Assembly: GCF_017353175.1 (NCBI RefSeq)
Contig: NZ_JAFMYW010000001.1
Location: 434,001-498,000 of the forward strand
Direction of reading: 5' to 3'
Length of the DNA: 64,000 nucleotides
Source: Fibrella forsythiae
Lineage (GTDB): Bacteria; Bacteroidota; Bacteroidia; Cytophagales; Spirosomataceae
The position numbers and the translations under genes are program-made. Positions 33,083 through 41,660 of the stretch are shown here, piece after piece. The notes under the pieces were generated by a model. That model did no database searches. It worked only from the letters and a program-made list of their open reading frames with translations, and was not told the origin of the DNA. Within the stretch, counting starts at the first letter, position 1, and each line of letters begins with the position of its first letter.

Positions 33083-33997
33083 TTACCCGTTACGGCCCTG
33101 CAATCCACCAGTATGGATCGCTACTACGGTTGCTCCCTCAGAGAAATACCCCTGACAAGCTAGTGTATAGAGCGCAAACAGCAGTTTTCCCGTATAGACA
33201 TGGTCGAGCAGCACACCTGTTTTACGCTCAAAATCGAGCATGAACTGGCGAAGGGCGGGCGTAGTTCGGGCATAGCCCCCCTGATGAAAATCGGTTCTGA
33301 TCGAAACGTTTGGCGGCAATTGCTCAGGTAAGCCGGCAAAATAAGCGTTTCGGCCGTCCGGTACTTTCAACGCCGACATACCAAGCACATGTACCGATTC
33401 GGGAGCCGACAGCAGCAAGCCTGCCAACGTGCCGCCTGTACCCACGGCGCAGGCCACCGTGTCGGGCCACCGATCCAGCTGGTTGCGAAGTTCAGGCATG
33501 ATTTCGGCTGCGCCGCGAATGGCCAGGTCATTTGTACCGCCTTCAGGCAATCTATAACAGGGGCCATAACGTACCTGAAGCTCCTGCTGGAAATCAGCCT
33601 CTTCAGCGCGCAGGTACGTTGCCCTATCAACGAAATGAAGCACCATTCCCTGTTCCCGGCAGAATGTCAGTGTGGGGTTGAGCGGCTTTTTCGCCAGCTC
33701 GTCACCGCGCACAATGCCAATCGTTTTGAAGCCAAAAACCCTTCCTGCTGCCGCCGTAGCGTATAAATGATTGGAGTAAGCTCCTCCAAAAGTTAGTAAC
33801 GTAGTGTACCCTAACCTCTCGGCCTCGATCAGATTATACTTTAGTTTCCGCCATTTATTGCCCGACACCAGCGGGTGCAGCAGATCATCCCGTTTCAAAT
33901 AAAGGTGAATGGGCACTGGCTCAGAAAAAGGGTCTGGCAGGAACTGTAGGGGCGACTGGCCGACAATCTGGTCAAGATGAGCCACTAAATCGGCCAT
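33083..33997 (-). CDS. ACC deaminase / D-cysteine desulfhydrase family PLP enzyme
   Basis: A 304-residue fold-type II PLP enzyme. The PLP lysine is in SGNKWRKLKYN (about residue 50), TFGGAYSNHLYATAAAG binds the carboxylate, and AVGTGGTLAG is the phosphate-binding loop. ACC deaminases and D-cysteine desulfhydrases share this fold; Bacteroidota members are usually annotated as ACC deaminase/D-cysteine desulfhydrase without proof of substrate. Start at ATG 33997; a GTG at 34060 would bring it within nine bases of the divergent RluD gene. Confidence 0.87.
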   Translation of the reverse strand: MADLVAHLDQIVGQSPLQFLPDPFSEPVPIHLYLKRDDLLHPLVSGNKWRKLKYNLIEAERLGYTTLLTFGGAYSNHLYATAAAGRVFGFKTIGIVRGDELAKKPLNPTLTFCREQGMVLHFVDRATYLRAEEADFQQELQVRYGPCYRLPEGGTNDLAIRGAAEIMPELRNQLDRWPDTVACAVGTGGTLAGLLLSAPESVHVLGMSALKVPDGRNAYFAGLPEQLPPNVSIRTDFHQGGYARTTPALRQFMLDFERKTGVLLDHVYTGKLLFALYTLACQGYFSEGATVVAIHTGGLQGRNG

Positions 33998-34068
33998 GGT
34001 GTGTAATTTTGGATAAATTATGGTTAAGGGCCGGGGCAGTTCGCCTTTGTCATTGACCACTTAGCACT

Positions 34069-35094
34069 ATGATCGATCAAGATACCCAACCCGACGAACT
34101 GGAGGAAGATGACCTGTTTGAACATCACAGAATCGTCGTCGATGCGGGTCAGGCCATGCTTCGGATCGACCGGTTTTTAGATACGAAATTAGCCAATACT
34201 TCCCGCACAAAGCTACAGGCCGCCATTGATGCGGGCAGCGTAAAAGTAAATGGCCAGGCTGTCAAGGCCAGTTATAAAGTAAAGCCCGTTGATCTGATAA
34301 CGGTCTCGCTCCCCCACCCGATCCGCGACACCACCATTATTCCGCAGAATATCCCGATCGACATTGTGTTCGAAGACGACGAACTGATGGTGGTGAATAA
34401 ACCGGCTGGCATGGTGGTTCACCCCGCCCACGGCAATTGGGACGGCACGCTGGTGAACGCACTGGTATATTATCTTCAGAACCTGCCAACCACCCGCAAC
34501 GGCGAGGGACGGCCCGGGTTGGTTCATCGCATCGACAAAGACACATCGGGGTTGATGGTGATTGCCAAAACGGAATTTGCCATGAGCCATCTGGCCCGGC
34601 AGTTTTTCGAGCACACCATCGAACGTACCTACAACGCTCTGGTATGGGGTGCTCCCGACCCCGCCGACGGTATGATTACGGGCTACATTGGCCGGTCGGC
34701 CAGTGACCGGAAAGTGATGACAGTGTATGACGATGAGACCAAAGGCAAATGGTCGGTATCGCACTACAAAACACTGGAAGCCCTGAACTACGTGTCGCTG
34801 GTGCAGTGCAATCTTGAAACAGGACGTACCCATCAGATTCGCGCGCATTTTCGGCATATTGGCCACCCTTTATTCAACGACGCAACCTACGGCGGCGATA
34901 AGATTCTGCGCGGTAACCCAAACGGAAGCTTTAAAGCGTTCGTCGACAATACCTTTGCCCTGCTGCCCCGCCAGGCACTCCATGCCCGTTCACTTGGGTT
35001 CGAGCACCCACGTACCCAGGAATGGTATCAATTTGACTCACCCCTACCCACTGATTTTCAGGCCGCACTAGACAAGTGGCGCAACAAAGTATGA
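34069..35094 (+). CDS. RluA/RluD family pseudouridine synthase
   Basis: A 341-residue enzyme that isomerises uridine in rRNA. N-terminal S4 RNA-binding domain (RIDRFLDTKLANTSRTKLQ, then VKVNGQAV), then the synthase domain with NKPAGMVVHPAHG, the catalytic Asp in VHRIDKDTSGLM (about residue 155) and TGRTHQIRAHF. The S4 domain and order fit RluD (23S U1911/1915/1917) best. It overlaps the next gene by four bases (ATGA at 35091). Confidence 0.93.
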   Translation: MIDQDTQPDELEEDDLFEHHRIVVDAGQAMLRIDRFLDTKLANTSRTKLQAAIDAGSVKVNGQAVKASYKVKPVDLITVSLPHPIRDTTIIPQNIPIDIVFEDDELMVVNKPAGMVVHPAHGNWDGTLVNALVYYLQNLPTTRNGEGRPGLVHRIDKDTSGLMVIAKTEFAMSHLARQFFEHTIERTYNALVWGAPDPADGMITGYIGRSASDRKVMTVYDDETKGKWSVSHYKTLEALNYVSLVQCNLETGRTHQIRAHFRHIGHPLFNDATYGGDKILRGNPNGSFKAFVDNTFALLPRQALHARSLGFEHPRTQEWYQFDSPLPTDFQAALDKWRNKV

Positions 35095-35543
35095 TTACGA
35101 TCCGCACCGGCGTAGAAGCCGACATTCCCCAGGTTCATGACCTGATTGTAGAACTGGCTGTGTATGAAGAGGCCGCCGACCAGATGACCAACACGGTCGA
35201 GCAGCTTCGGGAAGACGGCTTCGGGCCCAATCCGCTGTTCCATTTTATGGTGGCTGAAGATGAGGTTACGAAGAAACTTGTTGGCATCTCGCTTTATTAT
35301 TTCCGCTACTCGACCTGGAAAGGGAAACGCCTTTATCTGGAAGACATCATCATTACCGAAAGCCATCGTGGACAAGGACTCGGCAAAGAATTGCTCGACG
35401 CCACGATTGCCAAAGCCCACGAATTAAACTGCACCGGCATGATGTGGCAGGTGCTCGACTGGAACGAACCCGCCATCGGTTTCTACAAACAGTTCGGCAC
35501 CCGCTTCGACGACGGCTGGACAAACTGCCACCTCGATTTTTAA
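35091..35543 (+). CDS. GNAT N-acetyltransferase (diamine acetyltransferase-like)
   Basis: A 150-residue acetyl-CoA-dependent transferase. It resembles spermidine/diamine acetyltransferases: DIPQVHDLIVELAVYE at the start, FRYSTWKGKRLYLEDI, then the acetyl-CoA loop SHRGQGLGKELLD and WNEPAIGFYKQFG. Substrate not proven. ATG 35091 overlaps the stop of the pseudouridine synthase (ATGA), so the two are translated together. Confidence 0.87.
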   Translation: MITIRTGVEADIPQVHDLIVELAVYEEAADQMTNTVEQLREDGFGPNPLFHFMVAEDEVTKKLVGISLYYFRYSTWKGKRLYLEDIIITESHRGQGLGKELLDATIAKAHELNCTGMMWQVLDWNEPAIGFYKQFGTRFDDGWTNCHLDF

Positions 35544-35572
35544 AGGGGATAGTGGACTATTTTACAGTGTAG

Positions 35573-35711
35573 ATTGCAAAAAAAGGCTTCGCGCTTGTGG
35601 CCCCTCGACAGGCTCAGGGTGACAACCCCACTCAGGTGCATCATGAACATCTAGGTATGTATTGTCTCCCTGAGCCTGTCGAAAGGCCACAAGCGCGAAG
35701 CTTTTTGCAAT
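35573..35711. repeat. Long imperfect inverted repeat with a dispersed GACAGGCTCAGGG core
   Basis: Arms of about 50 bases (35573-35624 and 35661-35711) pair with few mismatches: both contain GCTTCGCGCTTGTGGCC, TCGACAGGCTCAGGG and a flanking TTGCAAAAA. It lies between two convergent genes and fills almost the whole gap. The TCGACAGGCTCAGGG core is a sequence I know as scattered through many bacterial genomes between genes. Confidence 0.8.
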
Positions 35712-35722
35712 GTATCAGCAAC

Positions 35723-36526
35723 CTACTTTCTCAAAAACGCCACGACTTTCCTGGCGAAGTCGGCAGTTCCCATCGTTGAGTTGTGCGTTCCCGGAACGGT
35801 GGCGAGTGTAGCATTCGGAAGGACCTTAGCCAGATCAGCGGCTTTGCCATTGTCTTCATCCTGATCGCCCGAAATAACCAGAACCGGCTGTTTAATCCGC
35901 TTCAACTCACTCGGCAACGTCACCGGCTGAAACTGCTGCATGTATTTCAACGCCGTCGTATCGGCTCCGGATTTAACCGCGTAATCAACAGCCGGTTGCA
36001 GATCGGGATGGCTACCGGGGCGGGCCAACGCTTCATAAAAATGACGGCGACGAATCCAGTTCGGGTCAGAGAAATCCAGCCCCATGCCGCCCAGCACCGC
36101 ACGACGTACCTGTTTGGCGGGCGCAATGGCCAGCAGCTTCGCCGCAACGATTGACCCGCGCGAATAACCAATCACGTCATACTGCGACAAGCCAAGGTGC
36201 TTCATGAGGGCTATCACATCATACGCTTCGATATCGTTCTCATAAGCCGACGCTTTGTGTGGCTTGTCAGATCGGCCGTTTCCCCGCAGATCGAGCGTAA
36301 CAACGGTATGGCCAGAGTCGGCCAGCATCATGCGGAGGGCTGTACGTTTCCAGGATTCACCGTTACCAATAAACCCGTGAATGAGTACCACCGCAGGCCC
36401 GTTCCCGATTTTGTCGTAATGGATCTTCACCCCGTCAGCCGTTGTGAAGAGCGGTTCACGATCTGCCTGTGCTAACGACACTGAGGCAGTTAAACAGCAT
36501 ATGAGTACCAGATATACAGATTTCAT
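35723..36526 (-). CDS. Secreted alpha/beta hydrolase
   Basis: A 267-residue hydrolase with a signal peptide (residues 1-20, ending SLAQ). Nucleophile elbow GYSRGS (Ser about residue 127), oxyanion-hole segment HGFIGNGESW near 50, acid Asp in SGDQDEDNG and His in PGTHNSTM near the end. The fold is sure; the substrate is not. Start at ATG 36526, which gives the signal peptide. Long repeats lie on both sides of the gene. Confidence 0.85.
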   Translation of the reverse strand: MKSVYLVLICCLTASVSLAQADREPLFTTADGVKIHYDKIGNGPAVVLIHGFIGNGESWKRTALRMMLADSGHTVVTLDLRGNGRSDKPHKASAYENDIEAYDVIALMKHLGLSQYDVIGYSRGSIVAAKLLAIAPAKQVRRAVLGGMGLDFSDPNWIRRRHFYEALARPGSHPDLQPAVDYAVKSGADTTALKYMQQFQPVTLPSELKRIKQPVLVISGDQDEDNGKAADLAKVLPNATLATVPGTHNSTMGTADFARKVVAFLRK

Positions 36527-36540
36527 GGGCGTTTGATGTA

Positions 36541-36612
36541 GCACCGAAGCTCCAGCTTCGGAAGTTAAAAACGTTGCGGATCAGACCACTACCAAAGCGG
36601 AAGCTTCGGTGC
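36541..36612. repeat. GCACCGAAGCTTCGGTGC-type palindromic repeat
   Basis: Outer arms GCACCGAAGCT (36541-36551) and AGCTTCGGTGC (36602-36612) are exact complements. A second hairpin CCGAAGCT-CC-AGCTTCGG lies inside the left half (36544-36561). It separates two minus-strand genes and looks like a REP-type dispersed element. Confidence 0.7.
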
Positions 36613-36622
36613 TGGTTCTTGT

Positions 36623-38029
36623 TTACTCAAGGCCCTGAACGCGCACATTTACTTTACCATTGGCATGAACCACGGCCACCATGGCTGTTGGCGTCAGATA
36701 CACCTGATCCGGGCTTACCTGATCGATCTTGCCCGATAGCATGACGCCTTTCGCCAGCGGGTAATTCGCCATTCGTTCCTGAATAGACTGTCGAATGGCA
36801 TCGATCTGATCGCCGACGGGGAAAGTCAGGTTTTTTTCGAGGGTCTTGGCCAACGTGCTCTTCAGCAGCCAGCTTGCTGCCTTTTGAAGCAGGTTTCTGG
36901 TTTCCAGGTCGTACGTCAGATTTCTCAGCGTCACCGACCGGGTCTGCGCATCGTAATAGGGTTGACCGCGCAGGTAAATATCGCCGGAAACACTGCCGGA
37001 AATGCCCGCCTTGATGATCAGGTTCTCATTTTGTCCGTACAGATCCAGATCAGTAATGGTAATGGAATATGTGCTGAAATTGAACGATTTACCAATCAGC
37101 TGCTTTTTGGCCAGGTCTGCCACTTCCGGGTACGTTGCCTCGCTGATGATTCCCACCCGAAAGTCATCATTGACGGTTGGCACCACAGTCAGATCGGGCA
37201 GATCGGTGGCAGCCCGAACGGTAGGTTTTGCCCCCACGGTCGTTAGCGTATGCCCCTCCAGGCCAATAGTGGCCCTTAATTCGCCTTGCTCGAAGCGCAG
37301 CGGTGTGATCAGAACCCGACGCGGCACCACCGTCAACCAGGTCCGAAACTCGTCGGATACGTTGTATGGCTCACGGATCAGATTCCAGGCGCGCAGCACC
37401 GGGGTGCGCAGGTCGATCTTTTCACGTACCTGCTTGTCAAGGGTTTGTGTTACCGTGCCCAGGTTGCTGTTGATCGCCTTGCTGACCAGCCCGGTGATAG
37501 GTATATCGAAACCGACCAGCCGAATAGTGGGTTTGGTCACATACTCAAACCCTTCGGCAGTTGTTTTGGTGCTGACAGTCCAGTCTCTATCAATTGAAAA
37601 CCGGGTGGCGAACCGCAGGTCGATCTCGAAGGTTGTTTCGCCCGATTGCATAAAACCAAGCACTTTCTTGCCCGCTTTCGCCCATATTTTCAGGGGCACG
37701 CTGAAGTAAAACAGGCTGTCGCCCTGCACCACACCGGCCTTTACACCAATCGGAGCGCGCTTCCAGACCTTGGTCATGAATGGCGTTCCTCCCCCATCGT
37801 CGTCGAATGAGTTGTCTTCGTAAATGAGCCCGCTAACCTGCGCGTTGATCTGGCGCTCTACATCGGCCAGCGCAATGGCAACCGGTATATTGACAGTTGA
37901 AATCAGGGCATCGGTGCGTACATCCATACTCGAATTCTGGTAAGCCGCCTTAGGAGCGGTGGGATTCAGGCGATTGGTCTGGCCGGATTGACAGGCAGTT
38001 AACACTAACACGCTGTATACTGCACTCAC
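36623..38029 (-). CDS. DUF4403 family lipoprotein
   Basis: About 468 residues with a lipobox (LTAC, with the Cys around residue 13 of the start used here). The body fits DUF4403: VNIPVAIALADVERQINAQV near the start, repeated DRDWTVSTKT-like strands, and a C-terminal segment ending VHANGKVNVRVQGL. This is a periplasmic, outer-membrane-linked tubular-lipid-binding-like family of unknown function. The start is uncertain: GTG 38029 gives a leader with no positive charge, while frames further upstream pass through an inverted repeat and into the Smr gene. The repeat may have altered the original N-terminus. Confidence 0.7.
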   Translation of the reverse strand: MSAVYSVLVLTACQSGQTNRLNPTAPKAAYQNSSMDVRTDALISTVNIPVAIALADVERQINAQVSGLIYEDNSFDDDGGGTPFMTKVWKRAPIGVKAGVVQGDSLFYFSVPLKIWAKAGKKVLGFMQSGETTFEIDLRFATRFSIDRDWTVSTKTTAEGFEYVTKPTIRLVGFDIPITGLVSKAINSNLGTVTQTLDKQVREKIDLRTPVLRAWNLIREPYNVSDEFRTWLTVVPRRVLITPLRFEQGELRATIGLEGHTLTTVGAKPTVRAATDLPDLTVVPTVNDDFRVGIISEATYPEVADLAKKQLIGKSFNFSTYSITITDLDLYGQNENLIIKAGISGSVSGDIYLRGQPYYDAQTRSVTLRNLTYDLETRNLLQKAASWLLKSTLAKTLEKNLTFPVGDQIDAIRQSIQERMANYPLAKGVMLSGKIDQVSPDQVYLTPTAMVAVVHANGKVNVRVQGLE

Positions 38030-38033
38030 TAAA

Positions 38034-38142
38034 AGCAGTTGGCAGCTGGCAGAAACAGTACCTAGTAATGTACAGGTCTGCCTGCGATTGGGGCAATTAA
38101 GCTTTTTATAGGTGCTGCCAACTGTGACGGCAATTTGCCAAC
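38034..38142. repeat. Inverted repeat with GTTGGCAG words between DUF4403 and Smr genes
   Basis: CAGTTGGCAGC (38036-38046) pairs exactly with GCTGCCAACTG (38114-38124). Variants of the same word recur: GCTGGCAG just inside the left arm and TTTGCCAACTACT near 38134. The right part touches the end of the Smr gene at 38142. The same vocabulary recurs near 53755-53830. Confidence 0.6.
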
Positions 38143-39146
38143 TACTTAAATGTAACTTTCGTGGCACCGTAGCCAAATTTTTGCTTTTGGGCATCTTCAA
38201 AAAAACGAACGTTGGGATGGCGACTCAGGTGACGGTGAAGTTCCTGCCGGAGTTTACCCGTTCCCACACCGTGAATAAACGTAATTTCAGGCATCCCGCT
38301 GGCAATCGCATTCTCTAAATTTTTCTCGAACGCCCGCAATTGCACGTCAACCAGATCGCCCGGTGATTTTCCGGTTTGGCCACCCGGCATCAATTTTTCA
38401 ATGTGCAGGTCAACCACCGCCTCCGGTTTAGCAACGGTCACCGTTCCTTCGTCTGATTTCGACTCCAACAGGGCCGATTTAATTGAGTCGGCCTGCGGGC
38501 TCATCGAGGCATTGCTGCCCTCGTCGTCAAGTTGAAACAGGTGGCCCGGCTGATTGACGACAGGTACGTTCTGCTTACTCTTAAAGAACGACTGCGCCCG
38601 TGGTTTCAGACGTTTCACCAGCGGAACGCGGGCTGGCTGGCCCACTCCGGGGCGGAAATACAGCGCCTGAAACAACAGGGTAGGCCATTGCTCGAACCGC
38701 TCCATCACGTACATCTCATTAAGCTTACTGTGCGTTTTGGCCTTTAGCGTGGCACTTTGCAGACCCCGCGTCTTATTATCCCGTTCTTCGGTTACTGTCA
38801 GCAGAATATCCCAATCGGTGTTGTTAACGATATGGAGCGCCACGTCCCGGTCGTTCTGAGGCACATACGCCAGATACAACCCTACATTCGATAAAATCTG
38901 CCCGGCCGACGTACCCAGCGGAGTGGCCGTCCGTTGCGGAGCAAGCGAGTCGCGTACGTCAGCAGCCTGCCCCGATGGTTTGAACCGTTCCGCTTCCATC
39001 GGCGACACAACCACCAGTTCTGACTGCATCACCGGAATTCTGAACCCATCTTCAATCTCAATTTCAACGCGGTTACCCGATAAAAAACGGACAATTACAC
39101 CCTGCTCTTTTGCCCGGATCATCCGAACCTTATCACCAATGTTCAT
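38142..39146 (-). CDS. DUF2027 and Smr domain protein (MutS2-related)
   Basis: A 334-residue protein. N-terminus: a small SH3-like beta domain (GDKVRMIRAKEQGVIVRF). Middle: DUF2027 with LYLAYVPQNDRDVALHIVNN. C-terminal Smr nuclease/nicking domain from about residue 245: VVDLHIEKL, FIHGVGTGKLRQELHRHL and KFGYGATKVTFK. Smr domains can cut or bind branched DNA or RNA; this DUF2027-Smr form is typical of Bacteroidota and its role is not established. It has no MutS ATPase part. Confidence 0.87.
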   Translation of the reverse strand: MNIGDKVRMIRAKEQGVIVRFLSGNRVEIEIEDGFRIPVMQSELVVVSPMEAERFKPSGQAADVRDSLAPQRTATPLGTSAGQILSNVGLYLAYVPQNDRDVALHIVNNTDWDILLTVTEERDNKTRGLQSATLKAKTHSKLNEMYVMERFEQWPTLLFQALYFRPGVGQPARVPLVKRLKPRAQSFFKSKQNVPVVNQPGHLFQLDDEGSNASMSPQADSIKSALLESKSDEGTVTVAKPEAVVDLHIEKLMPGGQTGKSPGDLVDVQLRAFEKNLENAIASGMPEITFIHGVGTGKLRQELHRHLSRHPNVRFFEDAQKQKFGYGATKVTFK

Positions 39147-39194
39147 AGTTTATTATCTTGTTTTCCGACGATGCTCCCAGCCGGAATCTTCAAC

Positions 39195-41306
39195 TCATTT
39201 AATGGCCAACCTCAGCCCCACCGTGACGTTTCGGCGGGGGGCGGCGTTGTAATAACGGTTTCCAACCGCATTAAGGTCATAACCGAGGCTGTATGTCTGA
39301 TCGAGCAGGTTATCGCCACCTACATACAGATCAGCGGCCAAATGCTTACCGATGCTTCGCCGGTAGCCTACCGTTGCCTGTAACAGACGCGTCGGATCGG
39401 CCATGACCGTGTTGGCATCGTTTAGCGCAAAAGGCGGCAGGAACTGAAACGTCAGGTGCGCATACACTCCATTGGAATGGGTGTAGTCAATTCCCCAGAC
39501 GCCTGTGAAAGGTGCCACACCCGGCACTTTGTTTCCAGACAGGTCTACGGCAAGCTGCTGGTAGTTCAGGTACTTGTAATTGGCCAGGGTCAGGCTTTGC
39601 CAGATATTCAGACTGGCCCCCTTTCCGGCATTGGATGGACGAAGAACGTCGTAGCGGAGCGACGTTTCCAGCCCCGTTTGCTGTGTATTACCCGCATTGA
39701 CAAAGTACTCCGCCCCGTTCTCCTGCGAGCGACGCACAATCGTTTCGTGTAACTGAAGTGAATAACCAACTACATCAAACTGAAACCGGTCACCCAGCCT
39801 TCCCCGAACGCCCAATTCGGTCTGGACGCCACGCTCCGGATTCAAAGCGGCATTGAAGAACCCCGCCGATGACAGAATTTCCTGACCCGTGGGCGTTGAA
39901 TAGCCATTACTGAAATTAACGAAAACCGACGCATTCTGACCCAACGTTTTCAGAGCGGATGCCCGAAACAGCCACGCCGGATCGAAGGTGCGTTGTTGTG
40001 GGCCAGGGCCGGGTTTACCGGCAATAGAATAGCGGGTAAAATTGTAGCCCGACGTATTCCGACTGACTCCAACGGTCAACAGAACCCCCAGGGGCACCAC
40101 GTTCAGTTCCTCCTGAACGAACAGGTTCCACTGTTTCGAACGAAGCTCATCATCCGTTTGTAACGTATCAGGTTGCCCGCGTTTATTACCGAAATTGCGC
40201 GACCCCGTCCAGTTTGTTTGCCACTCACCACCAAAAACCAGCGCCATCGGCACAGCGCTCTGGGTAGTCGTTTGCGTGAATCGCGTTACCGACCGTACCC
40301 CGATACCCTGATCGGCACGGCGTTCGTAGTTGGTTATGAACGGGTTGTTGAACTCCGTCGATGAGCCATATACTACATTGGTTGTCTGCCAGCGGCTATT
40401 CCAGGCCATCGTATGCGATAGCCCCGAATAACCCAATTTCTGGTAGATGCCTGCACCCTGCGCGGCGCTGCCTGGTAACGTAGCCGTAGCCGGACGCGAC
40501 GCTTGCGGGTTCGCCCGGTACTGCGCCTGCGTCAGTCCTCCGGGTGTTTGATAGGCCAGGTCAGAATAGATAAACAGGGCCGTCAGCGTCTGCTTTTCAT
40601 CCGGCCTGAACGTACCTGTAAACGCAACATTATCGCGCGACATGCCGCTCTGATCACGATAACCATTCGACTGTAAATGGTTTATGCTCAATGCAATAGC
40701 CGACCGATCGGTGGCGGTCTGAGCCAGCACTCCATACCCGATCTGACCGTAGCTACCGCCAAGTGCGTTTACATCAACGCGGTTCGTACCGGGTAGTACG
40801 GCGGGTCCACTTAGCAGAACTGTCCCGCCCGTATTGGCCCCGTACAGGCTGCCTGACGGCCCTTTGATCACTTCTACCCGCCCCAACATCCGAACATCGA
40901 GCGCATTCAGCGGCGTGTTTCCGGCGGCGTCGGTCAGGGGCATATCCTGGTAGTACACCTTTACGTTGCGCACCCCAAACGGCGACCGAATCAGACTTCC
41001 CCGGATCGAAAGGCGATAGCTACCAGGCGAACGCTCGTCCATCCGCACGCCCGGCAGCGTATTCATGGCCGACACTAATGTTGGTGTGGCAAACCGTTGC
41101 ACCAGATCACGACGAGACAGCAGACCAACCGAGGCGGCCGTAGTAAGCACCGAGCGGTTACTTTCGTAAGCCCGCACCACCACCTCGTTGAGTGAGCGCG
41201 CCGTTAAGGTATCGGTAGTAGCCGAAATCAAACTGTCGGGCGACTGTGCCAGCATGGAGATAGTCGTTAACAGCAAAAGCGGGCAGAAAATAAACTCTGG
41301 TCTCAT
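39195..41306 (-). CDS. TonB-dependent outer membrane receptor
   Basis: A 703-residue receptor with a signal peptide (to about residue 20). Plug domain: TLPGVRMDERSPGSYRLSIRGS, then VEVIKGPSGSLYGANTGGTVLL. The rest is a 22-strand barrel ending in NVTVGLRLAIK with the terminal beta-signal. It imports an unknown ligand using TonB energy; the closest look is that of siderophore receptors (FecA/FhuE type). No CarboxypepD-like N-terminal domain and no SusD partner, so it is not a SusC-type glycan importer. A TACATTTG -7 match lies just upstream (41314-41321). Confidence 0.92.
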   Translation of the reverse strand: MRPEFIFCPLLLLTTISMLAQSPDSLISATTDTLTARSLNEVVVRAYESNRSVLTTAASVGLLSRRDLVQRFATPTLVSAMNTLPGVRMDERSPGSYRLSIRGSLIRSPFGVRNVKVYYQDMPLTDAAGNTPLNALDVRMLGRVEVIKGPSGSLYGANTGGTVLLSGPAVLPGTNRVDVNALGGSYGQIGYGVLAQTATDRSAIALSINHLQSNGYRDQSGMSRDNVAFTGTFRPDEKQTLTALFIYSDLAYQTPGGLTQAQYRANPQASRPATATLPGSAAQGAGIYQKLGYSGLSHTMAWNSRWQTTNVVYGSSTEFNNPFITNYERRADQGIGVRSVTRFTQTTTQSAVPMALVFGGEWQTNWTGSRNFGNKRGQPDTLQTDDELRSKQWNLFVQEELNVVPLGVLLTVGVSRNTSGYNFTRYSIAGKPGPGPQQRTFDPAWLFRASALKTLGQNASVFVNFSNGYSTPTGQEILSSAGFFNAALNPERGVQTELGVRGRLGDRFQFDVVGYSLQLHETIVRRSQENGAEYFVNAGNTQQTGLETSLRYDVLRPSNAGKGASLNIWQSLTLANYKYLNYQQLAVDLSGNKVPGVAPFTGVWGIDYTHSNGVYAHLTFQFLPPFALNDANTVMADPTRLLQATVGYRRSIGKHLAADLYVGGDNLLDQTYSLGYDLNAVGNRYYNAAPRRNVTVGLRLAIK

Positions 41307-41660
41307 AGATTGACAAATGTATGACTCCCCTACCTAAGCAGCCTTCGCTCATTCCTAATTAGTACAGAAATGTTTGCAGTTACTCCCGGCAGGGTGTTTG
41401 ACTCGTTCACGTTTGCATTTATGAGTTGAGCGAAACAGCTAGCTACTGCTATAACTATATCCAGGTAAAAAGAAGCACAATTGTTACTAATATTATCATT
41501 TGTGATACTTGTTGGCCGATTAACTGGTCACTAGCCGATCTGTTGTCTGGCGGACTACGCCCATTTACTTCATCCAGATTTAACGTTGATAAAAGCACAA
41601 TTTTCAGGCATAAATCATCCAAAATGGAGCGTTTAACGCCTTTTAAGTGTTTTTTATGTG
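41307..41660. other. Divergent intergenic region between TonB receptor and SPL-like gene
   Basis: About 350 bases. The minus-strand -7 box TACATTTG at 41314-41321 could serve the TonB receptor, but would leave an extremely short leader. Plus-strand and minus-strand short open frames here lack protein character. I find no hairpin and no riboswitch. Confidence 0.45.

Noticed and set aside
39195-41306. SusC-type glycan importer
   Set aside because: No SusD-like lipoprotein follows and the N-terminal carboxypeptidase-like domain of SusC is absent; the size and plug look like a siderophore receptor.
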